A stretch of 64,000 nt of DNA from Planktothricoides raciborskii GIHE-MW2 (GTDB lineage Bacteria; Cyanobacteriota; Cyanobacteriia; Cyanobacteriales; Laspinemataceae), in assembly GCF_040564635.1 (NCBI RefSeq), contig NZ_CP159837.1, positions 4,017,001 through 4,081,000 of the forward strand, written 5' to 3'. Both the position numbers and the translations under genes were made by a program. The notes beneath the pieces were generated by a model that made no database searches, was not told the origin of the DNA, and worked only from the letters and a program-made list of their open reading frames with translations. Shown in pieces: positions 45,919-56,037 of this stretch; position 1 is the first letter of the stretch, and every line of letters begins with the position of its first letter.

Positions 45919-46947
45919 ATGATTTATCCTATTCTGTGGCAAGATGATAGCGTTTTCCTGATTGACCAAACGCGAATTCCCGCTGAATATCGCCTGGTCA
46001 AAATCGATCGCATTGAGGATATGGCTCATGGGATTAAAACCATGATCGTTAGAGGAGCCCCGGCTATTGGCGTAGCGGCAGCCTACGGAATGTATTTAGG
46101 GGCTAGAGAAATTGAAACCGACAACAAAAGTATCTTTTTAGAAAAATTAGCCTTCTTTGGCCAACAGTTGCGGCAAACTCGTCCCACTGCGGTCAATTTG
46201 TTTTGGGCGATCGACCGGATGTTAAAAACTGCCCAAGAAACCGAGGGAACCGTCGAGCAAATTAAGACTGTGCTTCTGGAAACCGCCAAAACTATTAATC
46301 AAGAAGACATACAAACTTGTCAAGCTATTGGGGACAAAGGCTTAGAAGTGTTACCCCCCAGCCCGCAGAAACTGCGAATTCTCACCCATTGTAATGCTGG
46401 AGCCTTAGCCACTGCGGGTTATGGCACCGCTTTGGGGGTGATTCGTTCTGCTTGGAAAGCGGAACGTTTAGTGCGGGTCTATGCGGATGAAACTCGTCCC
46501 CGTTTACAAGGGGCAAAACTGACAGCTTGGGAATGCGTGCAAGAAGGAATTCCCGTCACCGTGATTACCGATAATATGGCGGCTCATTGTATGAAAAAGG
46601 GGATGATTGATGCAGTGATTGTCGGCGCCGATCGCATTGCCGCAAATGGGGATACGGCGAATAAAATTGGGACTTATTCTTTAGCATTAGTGGCCAAAGC
46701 CCACCAGATTCCTTTTTTTGTGGCGGCTCCCCTTTCTACCATTGATTTTCAGTTAGCAACTGGGGCAGAAATTACCATTGAGGAACGCGATTTCGCCGAA
46801 GTTTATCAAGTAGGTGACACGGTTTTAACTCCCCCTGGAGTAGATTTTTATAATCCAGCTTTTGATGTGACTCCGGCAGAGTTAATTACTAAAATTATTA
46901 CGGAATATGGAGCAGTCAACCCAGGGGATTTAAAACAGTTTCAATAA
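45919..46947 (+). CDS. mtnA: S-methyl-5-thioribose-1-phosphate isomerase
   Basis: 342 residues. Isomerises the ribose ring of MTR-1-P to the ribulose form in the methionine salvage pathway. Motifs: [81 protein letters not shown]. The cysteine in HCNAGALAT and the aspartate in ADR are the expected catalytic pair. No other mtn genes adjoin. Confidence 0.95.
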   Translation: MIYPILWQDDSVFLIDQTRIPAEYRLVKIDRIEDMAHGIKTMIVRGAPAIGVAAAYGMYLGAREIETDNKSIFLEKLAFFGQQLRQTRPTAVNLFWAIDRMLKTAQETEGTVEQIKTVLLETAKTINQEDIQTCQAIGDKGLEVLPPSPQKLRILTHCNAGALATAGYGTALGVIRSAWKAERLVRVYADETRPRLQGAKLTAWECVQEGIPVTVITDNMAAHCMKKGMIDAVIVGADRIAANGDTANKIGTYSLALVAKAHQIPFFVAAPLSTIDFQLATGAEITIEERDFAEVYQVGDTVLTPPGVDFYNPAFDVTPAELITKIITEYGAVNPGDLKQFQ

Positions 46948-47336
46948 AAATGTTGTTGGTTGGTTGTTGTTTGTTGTTGGTTGGGGAACAGGGAAGGGTT
47001 ATCAGGGAACGGGGAACAGTTATCAGGGAACGGGGAAAGTCGTAGGGGCGACGAGCGCATTCGCCCGTACAAAAGTCGTAGGGGCGACGAGCGCATTAGC
47101 CCGTACAAGTGAAAAGTGATGCCTTTCAATGAAATACCACTACTCACTATTCACTCTTCACTCTTTCGTCTTTCATTAGCATCCTCTTTCATTAGCATCC
47201 TGTTGCCTGTTCCCTGTTGTTTGTTGTTTGTTATCATAATCATCCCCAAACAACCAATAACTAACAGATAGCCAATAGCAATTAACGTATAGCAAATAAC
47301 AAAAAACAGATAACAGATAATTAAAAATGTGAAAGT
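46948..47336. repeat. Repeat-rich gap (TTGTTGG runs, 'aggggcgacgagcgcattcgcccgtac' repeat)
   Basis: About 390 bases of low-complexity tgttgttggtt units, two copies of 'gtcgtaggggcgacgagcgcattcgcccgtacaa' (about 47040-47105), 'gcatcctctttcatta' duplicates, and AT-rich spacer. No gene. Confidence 0.8.
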
Positions 47337-47414
47337 TTGGGGATTTATTGTTATCTATTCCATAAATTTAGGTATTCTGGTATGTGTTCATGCAGTTGCT
47401 ACAGGAGGATGGAG

Positions 47415-48071
47415 ATGAAACCTTCTATTGGCGTCAAAGAAGCGATTGAACAAAGACGGGCGGCCCGTGCGTTCCGTCCTGATGTTATTCCCCAGGTGAT
47501 TTTGGAAGAAATTTTGCGCTTAGGTTTGTACGCACCTTCTGGGTTTAATCTCCAGCCTTGGCGATTTATTGTGGTGCGCGATCGCGAAAATAAGGAAAAA
47601 TTAAAAGCTTGTGCCTTTAATCAACGGCAAGTGACTGAGGCGCCGGTGGTGTTGATTTGTTGTGGCGATCGCCGGGTTCTTGACCCAGATTATATTGAAT
47701 CAGTGATTTCCTTGGGCATGAAAACCGGGGCGATCGCCGATCCACTAGCGGAGTATATGCGATCGGCGATTCCTAAGATTTTTGAGAATAAACCCTCTTT
47801 TGAAAACATAGAAGCTTGGACAAACCGGCAAACCATGCTGGCCGTAGCGCATTTGATGATTGTGGCTAAAAGCTACGGGGTGGATAGCTGCCCAATGGAA
47901 GGGTTTATCGCTTCTGAGGTGAAAGCGGCATTTAATATCCCGGAAGAGGTAGATGTCTGCTGTCTGCTGCCCCTGGGTTATGCGGCTGAACCCATGAAAC
48001 CTTATGGGGGACGTTTTGAAACGAACCAAGTTGTCTACAGTGAAACATTTGGCCAACCCTTTCACCGATAA
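47415..48071 (+). CDS. Nitroreductase family protein
   Basis: 218 residues from the ATG at 47415, six bases after AGGAGG; the upstream frame to 47337 is not used. FMN-binding fold: IEQRRAARAFRPDVIPQ, RLGLYAPSGFNLQPWRFIVV, QRQVTEAPVVLICCGD, SYGVDSCPMEGF and CCLLPLGYAAE. Reduces nitro compounds, quinones or flavins with NAD(P)H; substrate unknown. It precedes the XRE/GrpE-like gene by 80 bases. Confidence 0.93.
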   Translation: MKPSIGVKEAIEQRRAARAFRPDVIPQVILEEILRLGLYAPSGFNLQPWRFIVVRDRENKEKLKACAFNQRQVTEAPVVLICCGDRRVLDPDYIESVISLGMKTGAIADPLAEYMRSAIPKIFENKPSFENIEAWTNRQTMLAVAHLMIVAKSYGVDSCPMEGFIASEVKAAFNIPEEVDVCCLLPLGYAAEPMKPYGGRFETNQVVYSETFGQPFHR

Positions 48072-48150
48072 TTACCGATAATTTTAGAGAAGTCAAACAC
48101 AAACCACTCTCAAAAACTATTCTGGAAAGCAAGACTGTGGGACAAAATTT

Positions 48151-48789
48151 ATGAGTCAAACCGATTATCCAGAAAGATTGCAACAGCTATTGCCGCAGGT
48201 AGGACTGAGAAGTTTGCGCGAACTCAGTCGCCAAGCGGGGGTTTCTCGTTGGCAGGTGCAACAATTAAGGGAAGGCAAAGCGTTACAAATGCGGGGCGAA
48301 AGTTTGCTGAAACTCAGTGCCGCCCTGCAAATTCCCCTGGCTGATTTACTGAGCCAATTTGGTGAGGTGGACTTAACTCCCCAGAAAACGAAAGACGCAA
48401 CGGGAAAAAGAGATTCCTATCAAGCAGAATATCAGCGCTTAAAAACGGAGATGGCACAACAGCGAGAAGTGTTGATGCAGGAATTTCAGCAGTCTGGTTT
48501 ACAAATGCTGGAATCTTGGTTAAAGCAATGGCCAAAAGCGGTCTACGCTGCCCAGCAAAATCCTCAGTTAGCAGCGGCGAATCTGTTGCCGCTAATGCGT
48601 CCCGTGGAAGAGTTGGTGAAACAATGGGGAGTAGAGGCGATCGCGGAGGTTGGTTCCCAGGTGGCTTACGATCCCCGCTGGCATCAACTCACCCAAGGAA
48701 CGGCGGAACCGGGAGCAATGGTTACAGTAAAAAGTCCCGGTTATCGTCAAGGCGATCGACTGCTTTATCGCACAGAAGTTAGCCCATAG
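48151..48789 (+). CDS. XRE helix-turn-helix protein with GrpE-like C-terminal domain
   Basis: 212 residues. N-terminal HTH: LRSLRELSRQAGVSRWQVQQ, with SLLKLSAALQIPLADLL (XRE type). A coiled segment (YQAEYQRLKTEMAQQREVL) follows, then VGSQVAYDPRWHQLTQGTAE and GYRQGDRLLYRTEVSP, which match the beta-domain of the GrpE nucleotide exchange factor. The combination suggests a regulator sensing or serving DnaK; that is inference. Length far above the HTH alone. Confidence 0.8.
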   Translation: MSQTDYPERLQQLLPQVGLRSLRELSRQAGVSRWQVQQLREGKALQMRGESLLKLSAALQIPLADLLSQFGEVDLTPQKTKDATGKRDSYQAEYQRLKTEMAQQREVLMQEFQQSGLQMLESWLKQWPKAVYAAQQNPQLAAANLLPLMRPVEELVKQWGVEAIAEVGSQVAYDPRWHQLTQGTAEPGAMVTVKSPGYRQGDRLLYRTEVSP

Positions 48790-48862
48790 TTAGTCAATCA
48801 AAAGGGTTTTGAAAAGGGTTTTTACCTGGGAAAAATTTAGGAATTTATTGCTGATTTGCGAT

Positions 48863-49633
48863 TTAGCTATTCACACCGAGAGGATTGAGCCAGCGGAAAA
48901 TCTCTTGTTTAAGCAGATCCGGTTCTCGATGAATTTCTTGCTTCACCCATTGGGCGATCGCATCGATGGGCGAAAACTCTTTTCCCGGTTTCCATTGCAC
49001 ATTTTGACTCAACGGAGTCAGGTGATTTCCCGGCAGGATTTTCACCGTCACCATATTAGAAAATAGTTCTTGTAAAATAGGATTTAAACTGAGAGTTTGA
49101 TCCAAATCATCCTGCTTAAACTTAATTAACAAATTCCTCCTAACTTGGTATTTACGAGCAATAATATCATTAGTTTGCTTGGGATTTGGGCTAAAGTCAA
49201 AATCAAAATCATCGGGTAAATTGTCCGCAAAAGGAATCGATCGCCGCGCCGGAAAATTATTAAAAGAAATCAGAATATTCCCCGCCCGTTCCACGGAAAA
49301 TAAACTACCAATTAATAAATGTAGCTTGCAGCCCATACTATGCCCTAATCCGTAAACGGGCAAATAGCGATTCGGTAATTTTCCCGCCATTTGCAATTGT
49401 TCCACACACCACTCGAAGCTTTCCAAAACATTCCGGGCAATCTCGCGATGATCGAAAGTATTAATAAACGGTGTAGCGACGATCGCATAACCTTTTTTAC
49501 TGGTGTCTTCTAATAAAGAACGATAGGTTAAATGGGGCGCTGCACCGATAAAAGCACCGCCAATAAAATGCACTATTCCCTTGGGACGAGAAGGAATATA
49601 AACCCAGTTACCAGAAAATTCTTGCCAGTCCAT
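48863..49633 (-). CDS. DUF1350 family protein
   Basis: 256 residues. Patterns of the cyanobacterial/plastid DUF1350 family: GNWVYIPSRPKGIVHFIGGA, FIGAAPHLTYRSLLE, GYAIVATPFINTFDHREIAR, YGLGHSMGCKLHLLIGS and FNNFPARRSIPFAD. The fold appears alpha/beta hydrolase-like with a G-H-S-M-G elbow, so it may be a lipase-like or chaperone-like protein. No signal peptide. Function unknown. Confidence 0.9.
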   Translation of the reverse strand: MDWQEFSGNWVYIPSRPKGIVHFIGGAFIGAAPHLTYRSLLEDTSKKGYAIVATPFINTFDHREIARNVLESFEWCVEQLQMAGKLPNRYLPVYGLGHSMGCKLHLLIGSLFSVERAGNILISFNNFPARRSIPFADNLPDDFDFDFSPNPKQTNDIIARKYQVRRNLLIKFKQDDLDQTLSLNPILQELFSNMVTVKILPGNHLTPLSQNVQWKPGKEFSPIDAIAQWVKQEIHREPDLLKQEIFRWLNPLGVNS

Positions 49634-49796
49634 ATTTGTTATTAGTTATTTGTTGGTTGTTGTTTGTTCGTGAAGAAAAAACCACAGAGACACAGAGGAC
49701 ACAGAGAACAAATTACCTTTGTGTCCTCTGTGCCTTTGTGGTTCAATTAATATGTCTAATATTACCACAAGTTAACTAAATTATCTCACAAATTTT

Positions 49797-50273
49797 TTAC
49801 CGATTACGACGTTGGGCAAACCAAGATTGTAACTGTTGCCGACAAGGAGTTTCAAGAATGCCACCCAGCACCGATAATTTATGAAAAGAACAAGCACTAT
49901 CTGGAATATTCGCTACAGTACGAATTGCCCCGGTTTTGGGGTCATCAGCGCCATAAACTAATAACTTTAAACGGGATTGCGTGATCGCACCTGCACACAT
50001 GGGACAAGGTTCTAAAGTTACATATAAAGTACAATCATTCAGGTGCCAATTTTGTAACCGTTTCCCTGCTAATCGTAGAGCGATAATTTCTGCATGGGCG
50101 GTGGGGTCGTTATCTCGTTCTCTGCGGTTTTCTCCTTCAGCAATTAATTCATTTTGACTATTAATAATCACCGCTCCTACGGGAATTTCCGCTGCTTTTC
50201 CGGCATTTTCTGCCAGTTCTAAAGCACGATTCATCCATTTTTTATGGTTAATATAAATTGGATTTTCTAGCAT
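49797..50273 (-). CDS. tadA: tRNA adenosine(34) deaminase
   Basis: 158 residues. Cytidine-deaminase fold with zinc ligands TAHAEIIAL (H-x-E) and PCPMCAGAI (PCxxC). Converts A34 to inosine in tRNA-Arg(ACG). WMNRALELAENAGKAAEIPV at the start, KTGAIRTV and the C-terminal GGILETPCRQQLQSWFAQRR are as in TadA. Follows cca on the same strand by about 160 bases. Confidence 0.94.
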   Translation of the reverse strand: MLENPIYINHKKWMNRALELAENAGKAAEIPVGAVIINSQNELIAEGENRRERDNDPTAHAEIIALRLAGKRLQNWHLNDCTLYVTLEPCPMCAGAITQSRLKLLVYGADDPKTGAIRTVANIPDSACSFHKLSVLGGILETPCRQQLQSWFAQRRNR

Positions 50274-50327
50274 ACGGCTGTTTTCGATTGATTGAATAGA
50301 CTACAGATATTGGTCGGTTTGGGGCTT

Positions 50328-50372
50328 GTAGGGGCGAAGCATTCCCGGAAAAAATTCCGGGAATGCTTCGCC
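50328..50372. repeat. Palindromic repeat 'ggggcgaagcattcccgg..ccgggaatgcttcgcc'
   Basis: Inverted arms of about 19 bases with a short loop (aaaaaatt), same family as 1425-1499. It lies between tadA and cca. Confidence 0.8.
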
Positions 50373-50433
50373 ATCACCCAAGCAAATAAAGGTGTAGGGT
50401 GTAGGGGCAGGTAATAGTGAACAATGACAACTA

Positions 50434-51774
50434 TTAATTAACCTTTTCTTGCAATTTGGCAAAGGCGATCGCCTCTTCTGGAGTAGAGATTTGATCCGTG
50501 GCACGAGCCAGGGCAATTTCCGTCAGTAATTTGCCTATTTCTGGACTACTGGGTAGTTCTAAAGCTGCCATTAATTGTTGCCCTGTGACTAAAGGCGTGG
50601 GATGAGCAATTTGATTTTCGGGGTTAAGATATTTTTCTATCAATTGGTTCAAAACACCGGTTTCTTTAAAAAACAGGGTTTCTTCGGTTACTTCTATTTT
50701 TTCCGCTATTATTTTAACAGCCAATGCCGGAAACATTTCTTTGACTTCCTGAAAGATAAAATATTGCGATCGCACCAAATTAGTTTCAGAATCATGCTCT
50801 AAATTATGCCGATCAAGAGTTTGATATCGCTGCCAACTATGCAGCACTCGCGTCACAGCGCTAATTTCCGATCGACTAAACTTTAACCGGACTAATTGGC
50901 TTTCCGCTTGCTTCGGTTCAGGAGATACCAAAATCGCAAATTTAGCCACCGCTAAATAACCAGAACTTCGCCTACTTTTCGGCCAAGAAGCAAACAGTTG
51001 CCGTCCCAAATCTGGCCAAGTTTCTGCTAACTTAATCGCCGCTGCATCAATTCTTTCTAGCACAGCGAAACTTTCCTTCGTTGCATTGGGAAACCACATA
51101 CCCAGTAACCCATCTTCCCACGCGGTAGTCAAGGGATTTGCCCCCTGGGGAGAATCCAGAATATAATTCAACTCTGTTCTAATTCGTTCCGCTGCCACCT
51201 GTTTCAGAAATGGTGCTAATTGACGGATGGCTTTTTGGGTTTCTGGATCGATGGTAAAACCCAATTGGGCTGCCTGACGATAAGCCCGCAATAACCGCAA
51301 TGGATCATCTGCCAAATTAGTAGGAGAAACCATGCGAATGATGCCACTTTTAATATCTGCTTCACCATTAAAAGGGTCAACAAATTCACCAGTCCGGGGA
51401 TGATAGGCGATCGCATTCATGGTATAGTCTCGTCGCCCTAAATCTGTAATTAAAGTAGACCCTTCCTGCTTGGCAAAATCTACAGTTGCATTCTGAAAAA
51501 CCACCCTAGCAATCTTACGTTTCTCATCAAGTACCACAAAACCAGCCTTATATTCTTTGGCAATTTTACTGGCAATGCTCACCGCTTGACCGGGCAAAAC
51601 AAAATCCAAATCAAGATAGCCTAATGCAGTGGACTGGATTTTCCCTTGCTGTTGCAGCAGGGCATTTCGCACCGCCCCTCCGACCAAATAAGCATCATTC
51701 GGCAACCATTCCAAACTAAATGGCCAAGTTTCCGGGGATAAAATAGCGATATTTTCAACATTTTTGCTGTTCAT
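50434..51774 (-). CDS. cca: CCA tRNA nucleotidyltransferase / poly(A)-polymerase family
   Basis: 446 residues. The class II nucleotidyltransferase head: AYLVGGAVRNALL, YLDLDFVLPG with the catalytic DxD, VVLDEKRKIARVVF, RRDYTMNAIAYHPRTGEFVD, DPLRLLRAYRQAAQLGF and the neck with basic residues. Adds or repairs CCA at tRNA ends. The C-terminal part (helical, VTGQQLMAALELPSSPEIGK) is as in bacterial enzymes without an HD domain. In some bacteria the tasks are split; not decidable. Confidence 0.92.
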   Translation of the reverse strand: MNSKNVENIAILSPETWPFSLEWLPNDAYLVGGAVRNALLQQQGKIQSTALGYLDLDFVLPGQAVSIASKIAKEYKAGFVVLDEKRKIARVVFQNATVDFAKQEGSTLITDLGRRDYTMNAIAYHPRTGEFVDPFNGEADIKSGIIRMVSPTNLADDPLRLLRAYRQAAQLGFTIDPETQKAIRQLAPFLKQVAAERIRTELNYILDSPQGANPLTTAWEDGLLGMWFPNATKESFAVLERIDAAAIKLAETWPDLGRQLFASWPKSRRSSGYLAVAKFAILVSPEPKQAESQLVRLKFSRSEISAVTRVLHSWQRYQTLDRHNLEHDSETNLVRSQYFIFQEVKEMFPALAVKIIAEKIEVTEETLFFKETGVLNQLIEKYLNPENQIAHPTPLVTGQQLMAALELPSSPEIGKLLTEIALARATDQISTPEEAIAFAKLQEKVN

Positions 51775-51876
51775 AGGTATTCGGGTAGGTATCTAGACTG
51801 AGGGACTAGACAAATTTAGGACTGTATAAGCTAGATTAACAAAAAGGTCGTGGAGTTTGTTATGGAGTTTGTCGAG

Positions 51877-52125
51877 ATGTGTATTTGTATTAACTGCCAT
51901 TATGTAGACCGCTGCATCACCTATCACGCGGTGGAAACCCAACACCAACAACCCCATTTAACTGATATTCCAGATTTTGATCCCATTGAACCATCGATTA
52001 ATGTGAATATTCGCTCTCAAGCAGATGCGATCGAAATGGAATGGGATGTAGTGGGTTGTAACAGTTTTCAAGCAGAAATGGGTAAATGGGCTCGGTTGCG
52101 TCCGGGAGAAGCCATTCCCACATAA
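51877..52125 (+). CDS. ycf34: Ycf34 family Fe-S protein
   Basis: 82 residues from the ATG at 51877 (MCICINCHYVDRCITYHAVE); the frame to 51850 adds nine residues. The C-x-C-x2-C-x5-C pattern at the start and the C-terminal DVVGCNSFQAEMGKWARLRPGE define the Ycf34 family of cyanobacteria and plastids, an Fe-S-binding protein linked to photosynthetic electron flow. It diverges from cca by about 100 bases. Confidence 0.93.
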   Translation: MCICINCHYVDRCITYHAVETQHQQPHLTDIPDFDPIEPSINVNIRSQADAIEMEWDVVGCNSFQAEMGKWARLRPGEAIPT

Positions 52126-52246
52126 CCGAGGGTCGGGGAAGGTAGGGACTGGGGGTAAAAACAATTCTCTCGTCCCGAAATCCCCTCTGATTTATCATTA
52201 AAATCATCAAAAAAATCATCAAAATTCTCAATGAGAGGATAAAATC

Positions 52247-53028
52247 ATGGTTGTTCAAATCGAGGCAAAAACCAGTAAAAACACCAATATTATTTATCCC
52301 GATAGTGATGGAAAAACCATTACAGATAATACCAAACAATTTCGCTGGATTACAGTGATTTATTACAATCTAGAATGGCTATTTGCTCAGGATGAGAATG
52401 TATTTGTGGCGGGGGATTTGCTCTGGTATCCAGTGGAAGGAAATAATCAGCTACGTCAAGCCCCAGATGTGATGGTTGTATTTGGGGCGAAAAAAGGCGA
52501 TCGCGTAAGCGGTGCGGAGCACTATCGCGGTTCTTATATGCAATGGAAAGAACAAGGAATTAGCCCGCAAGTAGTATTTGAAATTCTCTCTCCCGGTAAT
52601 ACCTTAACCGAAATGAATCGCAAACAGGTTTTTTATAACCGTTATGGGGTAGAAGAATACTATGTCTATGACCCGGATAAAAATGATTTAAGTGGATGGT
52701 TGAGAGGCGAACATGGACTAGATATTATTGAGACCATGACAGTCCTCGTTTAGGCATTCGCTTTGACTTATCCGAGGAGCAATTACAACTTTTCCGTCCT
52801 GATGGTACACCTTTTGTCAGCTATGGAGATATTTATCAACGGTTGGAAGTGGCACTAGAGGAGGTAGAACAAGAACGCCAAAATGCTGAACGAGAAAGCC
52901 AACGGGCTGAACGAGAAAGCCAACGGGCTGAACGAGAAAGCCAACGGGCTGAACGAGAAAGCCAACGGGCTGAAAGATTGGCTGAACGCTTGAAGGCAAT
53001 GGGCATCGATCCAGAGGCGATTGATTGA
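52247..53028 (+). pseudogene. Uma2 family (DUF820) gene with a frameshift
   Basis: The first frame (52247-52753) gives a Uma2 domain: FRWITVIYYNLEWLFAQDEN, APDVMVVFG, VVFEILSPGNTLTEMNRKQV, YYVYDPDKNDLSGWL, ending at a TAG at 52751-52753. A second frame starts about 20 bases before that stop and carries LGIRFDLSEEQLQLFRPDGT, then a coil with four (ESQRAER)-type repeats, ending GIDPEAID at 53028, the usual end of these proteins (compare GIDPDSL at the 40761 gene). A one- or two-base indel near 52735 explains both frames. Either a real frameshift or a sequencing error. Confidence 0.75.
52891..52974 (+). repeat. 21-bp tandem repeat in the Uma2 coil
   Basis: Four identical 21-base units (cgagaaagccaacgggctga a), each encoding seven residues, one heptad of the coiled coil. 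Confidence 0.92.
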
Positions 53029-53069
53029 AATCGGGGGATGAGAAACCGGATTTTTTGAGATATTAATTG

Positions 53070-53124
53070 GTGGGCAATGCCCACCCTACACCCGTAGGGA
53101 CACGGCAATGCCGTGTCCCTACAT
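53070..53124. repeat. Palindromic repeats 'ggtgggcaatgcccacc' and 'gtagggacacggcaatgccgtgtccctac'
   Basis: Two adjacent palindromes, the second with 13-base arms, between the Uma2 pseudogene and the broken STAND gene (convergent). Terminator-like but repeat-derived. Confidence 0.8.
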
Positions 53125-53545
53125 TTAATGTTAATTTAATGTTGAAGATTTTTGACATATTGCTGAAAAGCAGGAATCACTTGAAACACAGTTTCCTGGT
53201 TGTGAATCTTTTGTGCGATTAAACCGCGTCTGACTAAAGATTGAATGGCGGAAAATACATCGGTTGGCAAACCTTGATAGCTTTTCAATAATTGAGGAAA
53301 ATTAGCCGGGGCTGCTTGGACTGTTAAGGCATTTAGCACCTTTTTTTCTATTTCTGACAGTCTCTCATACTGTTGCTGGAAAATAAAGCTTAATTCATCT
53401 CCTAATATCGATAATTCTGATTGATAAATTAGATATTCAGCGACTCTCCCAGCAAATAAATTATTGATAGTCCGAGCGGTCAATTTTAAGTATAGGGGAT
53501 TGGCTTGAAATAAGTTGATTAATTCGGCCTATTTATCTTGGTCTA

Positions 53546-54402
53546 GGGCGTGTCATCAATTAAGCCAAATGACAGAAGCGATGAGATAAATTGCTCCTAA
53601 AAAATTACGAGCAGTCTTATCATAACGAGTTGCAATCGCTCTATATTGCTTCAGACGGGCAAAAAAGTTCTCAATTAAATGACGGGCTTTATAAAGCTCT
53701 TTGTCATATGGGTAAGAGACTGTGCGATTCCCTTTTGAGGGAATCACCGCCTCACATTTTTTGGCGGAAGATATCGCTTTCGAACTCGCTCATCTGCATC
53801 ATATGCTTTGTCTGCTAAAACTGCCTCCGCTTCTATCTCTGGTAACAAGACATCCGCTCCCTCTAAGTCATGGGCTTGCCCCGCAGTTAAATGAAATCCG
53901 GTCGGATTCCCCAGTGGATCACAAGTGGCATGAATCTTAGTGCTCAACCCCCCTTTGCTACGTCCAATGGCTTGGTCTTCTCCCCCTTTTTTTCCGCCCC
54001 GGCACTGTGTTGATGGGCTCGCACAATCGTACTATCAATCATGGCATATTCATCATCCGCATCTTCTGCCAGTAACTCGAAGATATTCTCCCACACCCCA
54101 GAACGACACCAACGACTAAATCGAGTGTGAATCACCCTAAAATCACCAAATCTGTCGGGTAAATCACGCCAAGGAATACCGGCACGATAGCGATAGAGAA
54201 CTGCTTCAACAAAGAGACGATTATCTTTGGCCGTAACTCCGACATGTCCTTTTCTGCCCGGAAGCAGAGGCTCAATTTTTTCCCATTGGTCGTCTCTGAG
54301 AGCGTAACGGCGCATAATTCACCTGATGATCTAAAAAGTTTTCTGCTTCTACCTCTGCATTTCTCCTGCTTTTTGTCAAGTCTTCCAATTGATGACACGC
54401 CC
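53546..54402. mobile_element. IS5-family element (IS427-like), copy A
   Basis: 857 bases with perfect 16-bp terminal inverted repeats GGGCGTGTCATCAATT and flanking TA duplication (53544-53545, 54403-54404). Inserted in the NB-ARC/C-terminal junction of the STAND pseudogene. It differs from copy B at two visible bases only (near 53626 and 53925), so both insertions are recent or one derives from the other. Confidence 0.95.
53556..54315 (-). CDS. IS5-family transposase in three overlapping frames, copy A
   Basis: Frame 1 (54315-53944) gives MRRYALRDDQWEKIEPLLPG, later YRYRAGIPWRDLPDRFGDFR and MIDSTIVRAHQH. Frame 2 (-1) holds STKIHATCD, GFHLTAGQAHDLEGADVLLP and ADKAYDADERV. Frame 3 (again -1) holds KELYKARHLIENFFARLKQY and ARNFLGAIYLIASVIWLN. 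The DDE residues are thus spread over the frames: D in MIDST, D in ADKAYD, E in LIENFF. A canonical A AAA AAG slip site lies at 53987-53993, and an A6 tract at 53757-53762. The second shift may be a mutation shared by both copies. Confidence 0.85.
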
Positions 54403-55180
54403 TAATAAATCATTTTGTTGGAGAATTTCTCTGGCAGCGGCTTCACTGACCCCGGTGAGATATAAAACCTGTACTCCCTGATAATCCGGTGGAAAAGTGA
54501 GCATTTCTAAAGCCGGTTCCGAACTGGTGAAAATTAGACAACTATTATGCTCCATTTCTCCCAGGATTTTAAAAAAAGTTCCGTAATTTTCATAACCTGT
54601 TTTATAAGTGCCTGAAAGTTGCTCACTCTGAAAAAGTTGTTGCCCGTCGTCGCAAATTATTAGACACCGAGAATTGCGTAAATATTCCAGCAATATTGCC
54701 AGTTGAGCCTCTATGCGATCGGGCAAGTCTGTGACTGGGCGATCGCAAATAAATTCAATTATTTTTTTCAGGGTGGTTTCTAGGGTTGGAAAAGTGCGGA
54801 GGCTATGCCAGAAAATGCAATCAAATTGAGTCTGAATTTGGGTAATTAAATGACGGGCGATCGCGCTTTTGCCAGTACCACTAATTCCCAAAATAGCTAC
54901 GAGGCGACATTGTTTTTGGCTAATCCAGTTTTCCAGGGTAGTGAGTTCACAAGTGCGATGATAAAATTTGGCGATCGCTGGTGCATCTCTTAAATTTAAT
55001 CTGGGTTTGTCTTGAGGACTTTCTTCAGTTGATGGTGGAGGAGGGGGTGAGTTTTGTTTAGCTTTTGAATGATGTATGGGTTCGGTACAAACGTTGATGC
55101 TACCTCTTTGGACAAAGTTAAAACTCAGGAAATTAGAAGATTGAGAAATATGATATCTTTCAATGGCGGATCTAAAACTA

Positions 55181-56037
55181 GGGCGTGTCATCAATTAAGC
55201 CAAATGACAGAAGCGATGAGATAAATTGCTCCTAAAAAATTACGAGCAGTCTTATCATAAAGAGTTGCAATCGCTCTATATTGCTTCAGACGGGCAAAAA
55301 AGTTCTCAATTAAATGACGGGCTTTATAAAGCTCTTTGTCATATGGGTAAGAGACTGTGCGATTCCCTTTTGAGGGAATCACCGCCTCACATTTTTTGGC
55401 GGAAGATATCGCTTTCGAACTCGCTCATCTGCATCATATGCTTTGTCTGCTAAAACTGCCTCCGCTTCTATCTCTGGTAACAAGACATCCGCTCCCTCTA
55501 AGTCATGGGCTTGCCCCGCAGTTAAATGAAATCCGGTCGGATTCCCCAGTGCATCACAAGTGGCATGAATCTTAGTGCTCAACCCCCCTTTGCTACGTCC
55601 AATGGCTTGGTCTTCTCCCCCTTTTTTTCCGCCCCGGCACTGTGTTGATGGGCTCGCACAATCGTACTATCAATCATGGCATATTCATCATCCGCATCTT
55701 CTGCCAGTAACTCGAAGATATTCTCCCACACCCCAGAACGACACCAACGACTAAATCGAGTGTGAATCACCCTAAAATCACCAAATCTGTCGGGTAAATC
55801 ACGCCAAGGAATACCGGCACGATAGCGATAGAGAACTGCTTCAACAAAGAGACGATTATCTTTGGCCGTAACTCCGACATGTCCTTTTCTGCCCGGAAGC
55901 AGAGGCTCAATTTTTTCCCATTGGTCGTCTCTGAGAGCGTAACGGCGCATAATTCACCTGATGATCTAAAAAGTTTTCTGCTTCTACCTCTGCATTTCTC
56001 CTGCTTTTTGTCAAGTCTTCCAATTGATGACACGCCC
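55181..56037. mobile_element. IS5-family element (IS427-like), copy B
   Basis: 857 bases, same ends GGGCGTGTCATCAATT, same length and orientation as copy A (offset 1635 bases), with TA duplication (55179-55180, 56038-56039). Inserted after the HTH part of the STAND pseudogene. The longer right-hand context reads CTAG, a palindromic target typical of this group (YTAR). Confidence 0.95.
55191..55950 (-). CDS. IS5-family transposase in three overlapping frames, copy B
   Basis: Identical to copy A apart from two residue changes (D to A change in the CDALGN region: CDPLGN in A, CDALGN in B; ATRYDK in A, ATLYDK in B). The same two frame changes are present: the A7-G5 tract at 55622-55628 (canonical A AAA AAG) and the A6 tract about 1635 bases after its counterpart in A. 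Whether both copies can make a full transposase depends on two successive -1 shifts. Confidence 0.85.
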
